64,000 nt of DNA from contig NZ_FNPZ01000001.1 of the NCBI RefSeq assembly GCF_900107435.1, positions 592,960-656,959 of the forward strand. Reading direction: 5' to 3'. The translations under genes and the position numbers were made by a program. The notes beneath the pieces were generated by a model. That model had not been told where the DNA came from. It saw nothing but the letters and a program-made list of their open reading frames with translations, and made no database searches. This document shows, piece after piece, positions 50,579 to 60,442 of this stretch (positions are counted from its first letter, which is position 1; every line of letters begins with the position of its first letter). The DNA is from Herbiconiux ginsengi (GTDB lineage: Bacteria; Actinomycetota; Actinomycetes; Actinomycetales; Microbacteriaceae).

Positions 50579-51316
50579 TCAGACCAAGCCCACGGAGTAG
50601 GCGAAGATCACCGCCTGCACGCGGTCGCGGAGTTCGAGCTTCATGAGCACCCGGCCGACGTGCGTCTTCACGGTCGACTCCGAGAGGTAGAAGCGGGCCG
50701 CGATCTCGGAGTTCGTGAGCCCCTCGGCCATCGCGACGAGCACCTCGTGCTCACGCTCGGTGAGCGTGGCCAGGCGAGCGGATGCCGCCGACGCAGTGGG
50801 GTCGGCAGAGCCCGCGTTCCCGGATGCGCCGGGTCGCGCATCCGTCGCCCCCGCGGTCCCGCCCGGTGCGGCCGGCAGCTGCGGGCTGAAGAGTTCGAGC
50901 AGCTTGCGCGTCACCCGGGGCGAGACCGCCGCGTCGCCGCTCGCCACGGCGCGGATCGCGCTGGCGAGTTCGGCGGGTTGCGCGTCTTTCAACAGGAACC
51001 CGCTCGCGCCGGCGTTGAGGCCGGCGAACGCGTACTCGTCGAGGTCGAAGGTGGTGAGGATGATGATGCGGCTCTCGGGATTCGACGCCACGATCGCGCG
51101 GGTCGCTTCGATGCCGTCCATGCCGGGCATCCGCACGTCCATCAGCACGACCTCGGGTCGCAACTGCGCCACCGCGTCGATCGCCGCGCGCCCGTCGCCG
51201 GCCTCGCCGACGACCTCGAAGTCGGGCTGGGCCTCGAGCACCATGCGCATGCCCATCCGGATGAGCTGCTGGTCGTCGACGAGGAGCAACCGGATGCGCG
51301 GGGCGGCGTCGGTCAC
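50579..51316 (-). CDS. NarL/LuxR-type response regulator
   Basis: 245 residues. Receiver domain with the acidic pocket LLLVDDQQ and phosphoacceptor Asp in VVLMDVRMPGMDG, then a 30-residue Gly/Ala/Ser-rich linker, then a LuxR helix-turn-helix (LTEREHEVLVAMAEGLTNSEIAARFYLSESTVKTHV). It overlaps the histidine-kinase gene (ATGA) and is its partner. The likely target is the ABC exporter operon upstream, as in peptide-antibiotic-sensing modules. Confidence 0.93.
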   Translation of the reverse strand: MTDAAPRIRLLLVDDQQLIRMGMRMVLEAQPDFEVVGEAGDGRAAIDAVAQLRPEVVLMDVRMPGMDGIEATRAIVASNPESRIIILTTFDLDEYAFAGLNAGASGFLLKDAQPAELASAIRAVASGDAAVSPRVTRKLLELFSPQLPAAPGGTAGATDARPGASGNAGSADPTASAASARLATLTEREHEVLVAMAEGLTNSEIAARFYLSESTVKTHVGRVLMKLELRDRVQAVIFAYSVGLV

Positions 51317-52812
51317 GGATTCTCTCCTTCTGAGGTGGCCGGGTGCGACGGCGCGGGCGGGGGCGCCGCGGGGGTGAGCGTCGTGTTCGGAGGGGCGAGG
51401 GCGGCGCGCACGCGCCAGCCTCGGGTTCCGGCCGGGCCCGCGGACACGGATCCGCCGTAGACCGTAACGCGTTCGCGCATCCCGATGAGGCCGCGACTCG
51501 AGCCGACCGATGCGGCACCACGACCGGGATCGATGCCGTCGTCAGACACCTCGACGGTGATGCCGCCCGGCCCGTAGTGGAGCACCACGTCGACCGCGGT
51601 CGCTTGCACCGCGTAGCGGAGCGCGTTCGTCAGCGCCTCCTGCACGACGCGGAACACCGTGAGCTGCACGAGCGGATCGCGCGGAGGCGTACCCGTCGCC
51701 GTGACCCGCACCGGAAGCCCGGCCGCGCGATACGACGCGATCATCTCGGGCAGGTCGTCGAGGCTCGGCTGCGGCATGAGCGGCGCGGGTGCCGACGCGG
51801 CGGACGCGGACGCGCCGGCTCCGGACCCGGCGAGCGAGACCGTCGCACCCGTGCCCGCGGCAACCCCCGAGCCGCCACCCCCGCCGCCGGCGCCGGCACC
51901 CTCCGACTCCTCCGCATCGGGCTCGGTCAGCACGCCGAGCGAGAGCCGCATGTCGGTCAGCGCGCGCCGCGCCGTGGCCGCGGACTGCCGCATCGCCTCG
52001 CGCGCCGTGGCGGGCGAGCGCTCGACACTCGCCTCCGCGCCATCCGACAGCGCCACGATCACGGTGAGGCTGTGCGCCACGATGTCGTGCATCTCCCGGG
52101 CGATGCGCGCGCGCTCGGCGGCGGCCGAGAGCCGTGCCTGCTGGTCGCGCTCCCGGGCGAGCTGCTGCGCGCGGTCGAGGAGGGCCTGGATGTAGCGCCG
52201 CCGGTTGCCGAAGGTGATGCCGACGAGCGTGGCGATCACCATCGCCATCGCCGAGAGCACGCCGTAGCCGATGATCGCGGCGAGATCGAAGGGATCGTAG
52301 AGCGCCGTCGACACGATGCCGGTGACGACGGCGACGGCCGTCCAGATCCAGGCCGAGCGGGTGGAGCGGTACACCGAGAGCGCGTACAGCGCGAACATCA
52401 TCGGCACCGTGTCGAGCTGCTGCGAGGTGGCGCCCGTCACCAGGAGCGATGCGGCGCAGATCGCGGCGGTGATGACCGGCACGTAGCGCCGGAACAGCAA
52501 CGCGACCGTCACCGCGGCGGCCGTGTAGAGCAGTGCAATACCGAAGAGCGGCGTGCTGCGCCATCCGCTGTCCTGGAAGTCGAACGGCGTGGCCCCGAAC
52601 AGCGACGCCACGAACACCAGCAGCGCCACCACCGCCGAGGGCAGGGCGTAGGCGCCGGCGATCACTCCGTCGAGCAGCCACGGGTGCCGGTTGAAGTAGG
52701 AGCGGATGAACCCCGGCGGTTTGGGCAGCCGCAAGTCCTCGGCGCCGGACGGGTGTGCCGCCGGCGCCGAGGACGTGTAGCCGAAGCCCCCGACGGGGCT
52801 GGGTGTCGCCAC
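51313..52812 (-). CDS. NarL-family sensor histidine kinase
   Basis: 499 residues. Six or so transmembrane helices span residues 45-210 with no large extracellular loop, so it probably senses within the membrane or through the neighbouring transporter. HisKA_3 follows with the phospho-His in REMHDIVAHSL. The HATPase domain (VVQEALTNALRYA, VSDDGIDPG, GLIGMRERV) is at the C-terminus. A roughly 50-residue Gly/Ala/Ser-rich insert separates the two. GTG 52812 starts three bases after the permease stop, so the four genes 54571-50579 form one operon. Confidence 0.9.
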   Translation of the reverse strand: MATPSPVGGFGYTSSAPAAHPSGAEDLRLPKPPGFIRSYFNRHPWLLDGVIAGAYALPSAVVALLVFVASLFGATPFDFQDSGWRSTPLFGIALLYTAAAVTVALLFRRYVPVITAAICAASLLVTGATSQQLDTVPMMFALYALSVYRSTRSAWIWTAVAVVTGIVSTALYDPFDLAAIIGYGVLSAMAMVIATLVGITFGNRRRYIQALLDRAQQLARERDQQARLSAAAERARIAREMHDIVAHSLTVIVALSDGAEASVERSPATAREAMRQSAATARRALTDMRLSLGVLTEPDAEESEGAGAGGGGGGSGVAAGTGATVSLAGSGAGASASAASAPAPLMPQPSLDDLPEMIASYRAAGLPVRVTATGTPPRDPLVQLTVFRVVQEALTNALRYAVQATAVDVVLHYGPGGITVEVSDDGIDPGRGAASVGSSRGLIGMRERVTVYGGSVSAGPAGTRGWRVRAALAPPNTTLTPAAPPPAPSHPATSEGENP

Positions 52813-52814
52813 TG

Positions 52815-53636
52815 TCAGGCGTCCCTCCGTTTGAGCAGGATCGCTGCCGGAATGGCGACGACCGCGATCCACCCGAGCATAACGAGCACGGCCTGCCACG
52901 GCTCGAAGATCTCGCTGCCGAGGAACAACGACTGACCCACGACGCCCGGCAGCCACTGCCCGATCACGGTGATCCAGTCGGCCTGGATGAACGAGAGCAC
53001 GGTGGGCACGACGAGCAGCAGACCGAGTGCCGCCGCGATGCCGCCGGCGGTGTTCCTCAGCACGGCGCCGAGGAAGTAGGCGAGCAGACCGATCAGCGCC
53101 AGGTAGCCGGCACCGCCGACGAGGCTCCCCCACAGCGCCGGGTCGCTGATGTCGGAGGTCACGCCGCGGGCGTCGAGCATCGGCCAGGTGACGGCGTACG
53201 CGGCGAACACGGCCACGAGACCCACCACGAAGCTGGTGACGCCGAACACCAGCGCCTTGGCCCAGAGCACCGGCAGGCGCTTGGGCACGGCGGTGAGGCT
53301 GGAGCGGATCTGCCCCGTGCCGTACTCGCCGCTGATCACCAGCACGCCGAGCACCGAGATCACGAGTTGCCCGAGCATGATGCCGAGGGTCGACGGCAGC
53401 ACGGCCGCCTGGTTCGCGGCGCCCGGGGCGCTCGCGAATCCGTCACTGGCGAGCACGAAGATCACGCCCATGCCCACCTGCACGAGCACGAGGATGGCGT
53501 AGGCCCAGAGCGTGGAGCGGAGGGTGGTGAGCTTGATCCACTCGGAGCGGAGCACGCCGGTGAAGCGCAGCCGCGCATCCGGAACCGGCTGGTGCGAGGC
53601 ACGGACGGAAGGAACGGTGGTGGTGACGGTGCTCAT
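52815..53636 (-). CDS. ABC-2 type transporter permease
   Basis: 273 residues with six transmembrane segments in the ABC-2 arrangement, preceded by a cytoplasmic segment LRSEWIKLTTLRSTLWA that is typical of actinobacterial exporter permeases. SGEYGTGQIRSSLTAVPKR is the conserved amphipathic region. It overlaps the ATPase gene (ATGA). Exports a peptide, antibiotic or lipid; substrate unknown. Confidence 0.9.
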   Translation of the reverse strand: MSTVTTTVPSVRASHQPVPDARLRFTGVLRSEWIKLTTLRSTLWAYAILVLVQVGMGVIFVLASDGFASAPGAANQAAVLPSTLGIMLGQLVISVLGVLVISGEYGTGQIRSSLTAVPKRLPVLWAKALVFGVTSFVVGLVAVFAAYAVTWPMLDARGVTSDISDPALWGSLVGGAGYLALIGLLAYFLGAVLRNTAGGIAAALGLLLVVPTVLSFIQADWITVIGQWLPGVVGQSLFLGSEIFEPWQAVLVMLGWIAVVAIPAAILLKRRDA

Positions 53637-54571
53637 CGGGCGATCCCTTCGGCGAGGGCGGCGTCGGGGGTGACCGTGGTGCGGTACTCCACTTCGTCGC
53701 GGGTGAGGTTCATGTAGGCGTCTTCGAGCGACCCCTGCACGGTGGTGAGCTCGTGCAACGCGACACCGACCGAGAGAGCGGCGTCGCCGATCACGTCGGC
53801 GGGCAGGCCGCGCACCTCGATGACGTCGGCGTCGACGCTCGTCACCGTGACGTCGGGCTGGGTGAGGCGGCGGGCCACCTCGTCGATGCGCGGGCTGCGC
53901 ACCCGCACGAAGGTCTGCGTCGATCCGACGATCTCGGCCACCGTCGCATTGGCGATCACACGGCCCTTGCCGAGCACGATGATGTGGTCGGCCGTGAGCG
54001 CCATCTCGCTCATCAGGTGGCTGGAGAGCAGCACGGTGCGGCCCTGTGCGGCGAACTGCCGCACGAAACCACGCACCCAGAGCACACCCTCGGGGTCGAG
54101 GCCGTTGACCGGTTCGTCGAGGATGAGAGTGGCCGGGTCGCCGAGCAGCGCCGCCGCGAGGCCGAGGCGCTGCCCCATGCCGAGCGAGAATCCGCCCACG
54201 CGCTTGCCGGCCACCGAGTGGAGGCCGGTGAGGTCGATGACCTCGTCGACACGGCGGCGCGGGATGCCGTGGGTCGCCGCGATCGAGCGGAGGTGGTTGC
54301 GTGCGCTGCGGCCGGTGTGCACGGCCTTCGCCTCGAGCAGGGCGCCCACTTCGCGCAGCGGTGCCGCATGCTCGGCGTAGGGCTTGCCGTTCACCAGCAC
54401 CCGGCCGGCGCTCGGGCGGTCCAGGCCCACGATCATGCGCATCGTGGTGGATTTACCGGCGCCGTTGGGGCCGAGGAACCCGGTCACCTGACCGGGCCGC
54501 ACGGCGAAGTCGATGGAATCGACCGCCGTCTTGGCGCCGTAGCGTTTGGTCAAGGATGTGGCCTCGATCAT
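53633..54571 (-). CDS. ABC exporter ATP-binding protein (DrrA/BcrA type)
   Basis: 312 residues. Walker A GPNGAGKST, signature FSLGMGQRLGLAAALL, Walker B LILDEPVNGLDPEG and an H-loop SSHL are intact. The C-terminal 90 residues form the regulatory extension seen in DrrA-like proteins. The start at 54571 is chosen because the domain begins with MIEATSLTKRYG. First gene of a four-gene operon with permease, histidine kinase and response regulator. Confidence 0.92.
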   Translation of the reverse strand: MIEATSLTKRYGAKTAVDSIDFAVRPGQVTGFLGPNGAGKSTTMRMIVGLDRPSAGRVLVNGKPYAEHAAPLREVGALLEAKAVHTGRSARNHLRSIAATHGIPRRRVDEVIDLTGLHSVAGKRVGGFSLGMGQRLGLAAALLGDPATLILDEPVNGLDPEGVLWVRGFVRQFAAQGRTVLLSSHLMSEMALTADHIIVLGKGRVIANATVAEIVGSTQTFVRVRSPRIDEVARRLTQPDVTVTSVDADVIEVRGLPADVIGDAALSVGVALHELTTVQGSLEDAYMNLTRDEVEYRTTVTPDAALAEGIAR

Positions 54572-54705
54572 GGATCTCCCGCTTTCGTGTCTGCTGCGCT
54601 CTCTGCGCCCTGAACACGCTACGGATCGGCACCGGCGGGCCCATCCCCCGCCGGTGCCGTCCTGCCAGGCACTCCCCTCGTACCTGGGTACCACCGCCCT
54701 CGGCG

Positions 54706-55041
54706 CTACGAGCCCTGGCGGGGGTCGAGCGCCCGGCGCACGGCGTCCTGCTGCGCTCGCTCGAACGCCTTGAAGCTGAGCTGCGGATCGCTCTTGTCGA
54801 ACCGCGCCTTGCCCGAGGCGGCGTCGAACTCGACCCCGACGGTCTTGCCGACGATGGGCTGCAGGAAGTCGGTGAGCATCCGCGGATCCTTGAGCATCGC
54901 CCGGAAGACGGCGCCCTCGGTCGGACGCACCTCGACCGCGTAGTCATAGGTGATCATCGCGCCGTCGCTGTCGGTGCTCGCGATGGTGCGCGCCAGCACC
55001 GTGCCGGTGGCCTTCTGCCAGGTCTTCTTCTTACCGAACAT
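54706..55041 (-). CDS. Hypothetical protein
   Basis: 111 residues, soluble and basic at both ends (MFGKKKTWQKATGTV ... RRALDPRQGS), with an alternating beta pattern in the middle (AMITYDYAVEVRPTEGAVFRAML, TVGVEFDAASGKARFDKSDPQ). I recognise no family, although the beginning resembles small DUF3592-type domain proteins. It lies 43 bp downstream of the surface-protein gene on the same strand and could be expressed with it. Confidence 0.65.
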   Translation of the reverse strand: MFGKKKTWQKATGTVLARTIASTDSDGAMITYDYAVEVRPTEGAVFRAMLKDPRMLTDFLQPIVGKTVGVEFDAASGKARFDKSDPQLSFKAFERAQQDAVRRALDPRQGS

Positions 55042-55084
55042 CGTGGTGTCCTCTCGGTCGTGGGTCGGGGTGGTCGATGCGGTG

Positions 55085-57460
55085 TCAGGACCGGCGGCTG
55101 CGGCGGTGGGCCATCGCGGCGATCACGATGCCGGCGGCTCCGCTGAGCAGCAGCAGGAGCGACAGAGCCAGCGTGCCGTCGGGCGCCGCGCCGGTGAGCG
55201 CGAGCTCGCCGGAGGTGTCCGCGGATGCCACGTCGGCACCGTCGGTTGCGCCGGCATCCGGGTCGCCCTGACCGGCGGCGGCACCCGCACCCGCACGCGG
55301 CTCGCCCGTCACGGGCGGAACCGCTGCGGCGACCGTGATGCGCACCGTGCCCACGTCGAAGCTCTCGACGGACTGGTCCATCACCTCGTAGACGAACTCG
55401 TCCTCGCCCACGAAGCCCGCCGGCGGGGTGTAGGTGAACCCGCCGTCGACGGTGCCGGTGACCGTGCCGCCCTCGACGCTCGCGCTGCCGTAGGGGATGG
55501 CGGGGATGATCGAGCCGAGCGGGTCGCCGTCGGCATCGAAGTCGTTGATCAGCATTCCGTTCGCCGCGGAGACCACGAGGGTCGTATCGGGCGTGGTCGA
55601 GTAGTGGTCGTCGGTTGCGACGGGCATGGAGTTCCCCGTGGCGCCGGGGTCGGTGACCGTGATCCAGGCGACCGCGACCCCCTGCCCGCCGAACACGTCG
55701 ACGATGTTGTAGGAGAATCCGTCGACCCCAACGAAATCGGCCGGCGGGGTGTAGCTGAACGAGCCGTTGAGGCCCACGTTCACGATTCCACCCGCCTCGG
55801 TGGCCGCGTCGGGCGTGGCGAACTGGATGGAGATCGCGTCCTGATCGGGATCGCTGTCGTTCGCGAGCAGGCCCGCCGCCGCGCCCACGCCCATGCCGGT
55901 GTTCTTCGACGTGGTGTAGTGGTCGTCGACCGCGATCGGCTGAGCGTTCGTGAACGCGCTCACGTCGATCGTCACCGTCGCCGTGACGGGCAGGTTGTAG
56001 CTGCCGTCGGTCACCTGGTAGGTGAAGGTGTCGGGCCCGATCGTGTCGTTGTAGTGCGAGGCGTAGCTGAAGCTGCCGTCGCTGTGCAGGTACACGGCCG
56101 CCCGGCCCGTATCGAGCAGGTTGGGCACCACCACCGAGATCGGGTCGGTCGCATCCGAGTCGTTCGCGAGCAGGCCCTGCGCGGCGCCGACCGTCAGCAC
56201 GTGGTTCACGGCGGTCGCGTAGTGGTCGTCCATGGCGACCGGCGGAAGATTCGCCCAGTCGCCGACCTTGATCGTGACGGTGGCGAGGTTTCCGCCCAGC
56301 ACGCCGTCCGTGGCCCAATAGGTCACGGTGTCGTAGCCGATGAAGCCGGCGCCGGGGGTGTACGTGAATCCGCCTCCCTGCTCCCAGTCGATGCTGCCGT
56401 CCTTGGCCGTGACGGATGCGCCGCCTTGGGCGAGGGCCGCCGGAATCGCGAGCGCGTCGCCGTCGGCATCGGTGTCGTTGGCCAGCACACCCGTGCCGCC
56501 GATCACGAGCGCCGTGTCGGCAGCCGTGGAGTAGCTGTCGTCGTGGGCGACCGGTGCCGCATCCGTCGTGTCGACGACCGTGAAGGTGACCGGAACGACC
56601 GTGTCGGCATAGTCGGTGCCGTCGTAGACCAGGTAGCTCCAGGTGTCGACGCCGACGAAGCCCGCCGCCGGGGTGTAGACGATCGAGCGATCCCAGAGCA
56701 CCGAGACATGGCCTCCGTGCCCGGTGCCGGTGGTGCCTTGGGAGGTGGTGAGGAAATCACCCTCGGCGTCGTAGTCGTTGCCGACTACGCCGGGGGCGGC
56801 GACGGTGAGCACCGTGTCGACACCGAGCGTGTAGTGATCGGCGACGCCGACAGGCGGGGTGTTGACGAGGGCGATCGGGTCGCCCTGCGAACCCGGATCG
56901 GCGGGACCGGGTGCCTCGGCAGCCTGTGTCGGGTCAGTCGGGTCTGAGGGACCAGCCGCCCCAGGACCGGGTGCCTCGGTCGCCTGCGTCGGGTCAGTCG
57001 GATCGGAGGGACCACCCGCCCCCGGGCCAGGCGCCTCAGCGGCCTGCGTCGGGTCGGTCGGGTCAGAGGGAACACCCGCTCCGGGGCCCGGCGCCTCCGT
57101 CGCCTGCGTCGGGTCGGTCGGCTCGGTGCCCTGCGCCGCGTCGACGGGCCCGGCCGCTTCCGGGGCTTCCGTGACCTCGCTCGCTTCGGTGGCCTGGCCC
57201 GCTCCGGCGGCCTCTGCCACCTCGGTGGCCTGCGTCGCCTCTGTCGCCTCGGTGGCCTCTGTCGCCTGGGTCGGATCACCCGGCGCGGCGGTCACCGCGG
57301 CCGGAGGATCGGCGACCTCGTCGGCCGATGCCACGGCGGCGCCCTGGGCGCTCAACGCGACGAGGGCGGAGACGGTAGCTGCAGCGAGCAGGGTCAGCCG
57401 TCGGGCCTTCCCGGCGGATCGGGTTTGTGAGCGGCGGGCCGCTCGGGAGATGGGGAGCAT
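55085..57460 (-). CDS. LAxTG-anchored surface protein with tandem bacterial Ig-like (Big_9-type) repeats
   Basis: 791 residues. A signal peptide (basic RRSQTRSAGKARR, then LLAAATVSALVAL) directs export. Residues about 50-190 are low-complexity, first TEA/TQA triplets and then four units of DPTQA-EAPGPGAG-PSDPT. Five or six repeats of about 95 residues follow, each with PVA-DDHY, GLLANDSDADGD and YTPPAGFVGxDxFxY. The C-terminus has LALTG, a hydrophobic helix and RRSRRS, a class E sortase signal. This makes it a wall-spanning adhesin or stalk. The start is ATG 57460; a TTG at 57484 is possible. Divergent from a large regulator. Confidence 0.88.
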   Translation of the reverse strand: MLPISRAARRSQTRSAGKARRLTLLAAATVSALVALSAQGAAVASADEVADPPAAVTAAPGDPTQATEATEATEATQATEVAEAAGAGQATEASEVTEAPEAAGPVDAAQGTEPTDPTQATEAPGPGAGVPSDPTDPTQAAEAPGPGAGGPSDPTDPTQATEAPGPGAAGPSDPTDPTQAAEAPGPADPGSQGDPIALVNTPPVGVADHYTLGVDTVLTVAAPGVVGNDYDAEGDFLTTSQGTTGTGHGGHVSVLWDRSIVYTPAAGFVGVDTWSYLVYDGTDYADTVVPVTFTVVDTTDAAPVAHDDSYSTAADTALVIGGTGVLANDTDADGDALAIPAALAQGGASVTAKDGSIDWEQGGGFTYTPGAGFIGYDTVTYWATDGVLGGNLATVTIKVGDWANLPPVAMDDHYATAVNHVLTVGAAQGLLANDSDATDPISVVVPNLLDTGRAAVYLHSDGSFSYASHYNDTIGPDTFTYQVTDGSYNLPVTATVTIDVSAFTNAQPIAVDDHYTTSKNTGMGVGAAAGLLANDSDPDQDAISIQFATPDAATEAGGIVNVGLNGSFSYTPPADFVGVDGFSYNIVDVFGGQGVAVAWITVTDPGATGNSMPVATDDHYSTTPDTTLVVSAANGMLINDFDADGDPLGSIIPAIPYGSASVEGGTVTGTVDGGFTYTPPAGFVGEDEFVYEVMDQSVESFDVGTVRITVAAAVPPVTGEPRAGAGAAAGQGDPDAGATDGADVASADTSGELALTGAAPDGTLALSLLLLLSGAAGIVIAAMAHRRSRRS

Positions 57461-57676
57461 GATCGACTCATTTCGTGAGGACAACAGGAATGTCGGGGAG
57501 CGCAGCTGTGCGCCTCGGATACTCTGCCCACCCGTCAGCCGGGAGTCCTGAGTAGCCGCTACCTACTTCGCTCCACCGGATTGCTCACCCGACCTTCTCC
57601 GTTCGCTATGCTCGAAAAACACTCGCCGGTGGGGGCCGACGACGATCATGCACCAGCCCGGGGGAGACCTATCGCC
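57461..57676. other. Divergent region between the surface-protein and LuxR/STAND genes
   Basis: 216 bp containing both promoters. No clear -35/-10 pair or palindrome was recognised. A GGGGGAG site lies just before the rightward ATG. Confidence 0.4.
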
Positions 57677-60442
57677 ATGACGACCGGCACGACGGAGCCA
57701 GGCCCCCTCACCGAGGGCGAATGGGAGTTCGAGGGCCGCGACGCGCTGCTCGACCGCGTGACTTCGGCGATCGAGGCCACTCCGGCCCTGGCCGTGGTGC
57801 TGCTCGGCCCGACCGGCATCGGCAAGTCGCGGTTGGCGGCCGAGAGCGCGGCCCGGCTGGGCGCCTCCGCCTGGTCGGCATTGCGCCTCTCAGGGCGAAC
57901 CAGTGTCACCTCCTTGCCGCTCGGCGGCCTCTCACCGCTGTTCGCCTCCTCCGGAGCGGAGGATGCCGCACCCGGCGTCGACCTCACGACCCTCGCGGCC
58001 GATCCGCTGAGCCTGCTCGCGGCCGTCACCGCGCGCATCCGGTCGCTCGGCGGGCCGGGGCGCATCCTGGTCGTCGTCGACGACCTGCAGGCCTTCGACG
58101 ACCTCTCGGTCGCCCTGCTGACCCAGCTCGTGCACTCCGGTGTCGTCAAGCTGCTGGCCACCATCGGCGACGGGGCTCCGATTCCGGACGCCCTCCTCGC
58201 CCTGTGGAGCGAGAGCGCAGCCGTGCGGATCGACGTCCCCCCGCTCGACAGCGCGGCGAGTGAGGCCCTCCTCGCCCGGGCGCTCGGCGGCTCGGTCGCT
58301 CGGCGAACGGCGGAGGAGCTCCACCGCGCCGCCGGGGGCAACCCGCTCTTCCTGCGCGAGCTCTGCGCCGGCGCCGTGCGCGCCGGCACCCTGGTGGTCG
58401 AGTCGGGGGTCTGGCAGCTCATCGGTGAGCCGGTCGGCACCCCCGCGCTCGGCGAGGTGATCGCCCGGCGACTGCGTGCGATCACTCCGGCGCAGCTCGA
58501 CGTGATCGAACGCCTGGCCGTCTGCCAGCCGCTGCCCGTGCGCGAGCTCCACACCCCCGGCGCGCGCACGAGCGTGACCGAACTCGAGCGCGCGGGCCTG
58601 GTCGTCGTGCGGGAGTCGGGCGGCCGGATGCTGGCCGAACTCGCCCAGCCGCACTACGTCGGCGTGATCCGTGGCACGATGTCGATCCTGCGGGTCGAAG
58701 ACATCCTAATCGAACAGGCCGACATCGTGGCCTCGGCCGACCCGACGCCCGACGACGCCTTCCGCGTAGCCGTGTGGCGCCTGGATGCCGGACAGCCGGC
58801 CTCGCCCGAGCTGCTCCTCACCGGCGCCCGCCTCGCACAGCTGACCCATGACCACGCACTCGCGGCGAAACTCTCCCAGGCCGCCATCGACGCCGGCGCC
58901 ACGGGCGGCCTGCCCCACTTGATCCTGGCCGACGCACTCCGCCGTCTCGGCGACGCGGAAGGCGCGCGCTCCGCCGCGGAGGCCGGGTCGGCCCACGACC
59001 AGACGGCGCCCGCAGCGGAACTCCTCTCGGTGCGCATCGCCAGCACGCTCGCGCTCATCCGCCACGACCAGCCGGGCGGGATCGTGGATGCCCTCCAGCT
59101 GCTCTCCGAGGCCGACGCGCGCTTCCCCACCCATTCCGCTCTCATCGCGATCACCCGGTCGATGATGCTGTTCACCGTCGAGCGCACCGGCGAGGCGCTG
59201 GCCGAGATCGAGACCCTGCTGCACACCCCGGGCCTGCCCGCCGAACTGCGGGAGATGGTGGCGATGGCGGCCGCGATGCCCTTGGCCGGCCTCGGCCGGT
59301 GGTCGGAGTCGCAGGAGGAGGTCGAACGTCTGCTCGGCGGCGGGATGATCGCCCGCGACCGGGCGTTCGCGCTGTTCACCGCCGCCTCGGCGTCGCTCGT
59401 GGGCGGATCGCTCGACGTGGCCCGACGGTGGGCGCTGGAGGCGCTCTCCGAGTCGGTCCAGTTCGACGACGAAGTCTCCACCCGTTACGCCGAACTGCTG
59501 CTCGGGCACGTGCTGTTGCAGATCGGCCAGGTCTCGTCGGCGACGCGGTGGCTCGGTGACGCCATCGCGGGCGCGAGCGTCAAGGGCCCGAAGAACCTGC
59601 ATCGGGTGGCGCTCGGCACCCTCGCCCTCGCCCACATCGCCGCCGGTGAGACGGATGCCGCGGAGACCGTGCTGCGGAGCCTCCGCACCGATGCTCCCGA
59701 GGGCAACTTCCACGTGCGACTGGCCGAGGCCCAGTTGACCGCAGTGCGCGGTCAGCCCGCCGCCGCGATCGAGCGACTGCGCGCCGATGCCGAGCACCAC
59801 GTCGCCTCCGGGGCGATCTACCTCGCGACCGCGCTGCTGTTCCAGGCGGCCCGGATCGGCTCGCGTGCCGAGGGCGTCATCCCGGCGACCGCGCTCACCG
59901 CCACCCTGCGACTGGTGGCCGACCGGGTCGCCGAACTCGCGGCATCCGGCGACAGCCCGCTGTTCCAGGCCCGCGCCGCCCACACCCGGGCTGTCGCGGA
60001 GCCGAGTGCGATCGGATTCACCGATGCCGGCGAGCGCTGGTTGCAGCTCGGCGCCACTCTGTCGGCCGCCGAGGCGTTCGCCGCAGCCGGGCGCGCGGCG
60101 CGGGTCGCCGGCCGGGCGCACGAAGCGGCCGCCCTGCACGACCGGGCGCTCCACCTGCTGGAGTCGTGCCCCGGCGCCGACACCAGCGGAATCCGGGATT
60201 CCGCGCCGGATGTGCTCACCCGGCGCGAGCGCGAGGTCGTCGACCTGGCGCGCCTCGGGCTCACCAGCCAGGAGATCGCGTCGCGGCTGTTCCTCTCGAT
60301 CCGCACGGTCGACAATCACCTCCAGTCGAGCTACGGCAAGCTCGGCATCGGTGGTCGTCGCGACCTCATCGCGCCGAGTGCTCAGACATCGGCGTCGCCT
60401 TCGGCTCCGATCAGCGGATCGCCCGGGCCGGCTGCACGATAG
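57677..60442 (+). CDS. Large LuxR-family regulator with STAND/AAA ATPase domain (MalT/LAL type)
   Basis: 921 residues. The P-loop GPTGIGKS is at 44-51 and a Walker B-like VVVDDLQAF near 135. A long alpha-helical, TPR-like middle (about 300-830) follows. The C-terminal LuxR helix-turn-helix reads LTRREREVVDLARLGLTSQEIASRLFLSIRTVDNHLQSSYGKLGI. Such proteins switch on target genes after binding a ligand and ATP. ATG 57677 is preferred because GGGGGAG precedes it and an earlier ATG adds a poorly conserved tail. Divergent from the Ig-repeat surface protein, its most probable target. Its end overlaps the haemoglobin gene by 32 bp tail to tail. Confidence 0.9.
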   Translation: MTTGTTEPGPLTEGEWEFEGRDALLDRVTSAIEATPALAVVLLGPTGIGKSRLAAESAARLGASAWSALRLSGRTSVTSLPLGGLSPLFASSGAEDAAPGVDLTTLAADPLSLLAAVTARIRSLGGPGRILVVVDDLQAFDDLSVALLTQLVHSGVVKLLATIGDGAPIPDALLALWSESAAVRIDVPPLDSAASEALLARALGGSVARRTAEELHRAAGGNPLFLRELCAGAVRAGTLVVESGVWQLIGEPVGTPALGEVIARRLRAITPAQLDVIERLAVCQPLPVRELHTPGARTSVTELERAGLVVVRESGGRMLAELAQPHYVGVIRGTMSILRVEDILIEQADIVASADPTPDDAFRVAVWRLDAGQPASPELLLTGARLAQLTHDHALAAKLSQAAIDAGATGGLPHLILADALRRLGDAEGARSAAEAGSAHDQTAPAAELLSVRIASTLALIRHDQPGGIVDALQLLSEADARFPTHSALIAITRSMMLFTVERTGEALAEIETLLHTPGLPAELREMVAMAAAMPLAGLGRWSESQEEVERLLGGGMIARDRAFALFTAASASLVGGSLDVARRWALEALSESVQFDDEVSTRYAELLLGHVLLQIGQVSSATRWLGDAIAGASVKGPKNLHRVALGTLALAHIAAGETDAAETVLRSLRTDAPEGNFHVRLAEAQLTAVRGQPAAAIERLRADAEHHVASGAIYLATALLFQAARIGSRAEGVIPATALTATLRLVADRVAELAASGDSPLFQARAAHTRAVAEPSAIGFTDAGERWLQLGATLSAAEAFAAAGRAARVAGRAHEAAALHDRALHLLESCPGADTSGIRDSAPDVLTRREREVVDLARLGLTSQEIASRLFLSIRTVDNHLQSSYGKLGIGGRRDLIAPSAQTSASPSAPISGSPGPAAR

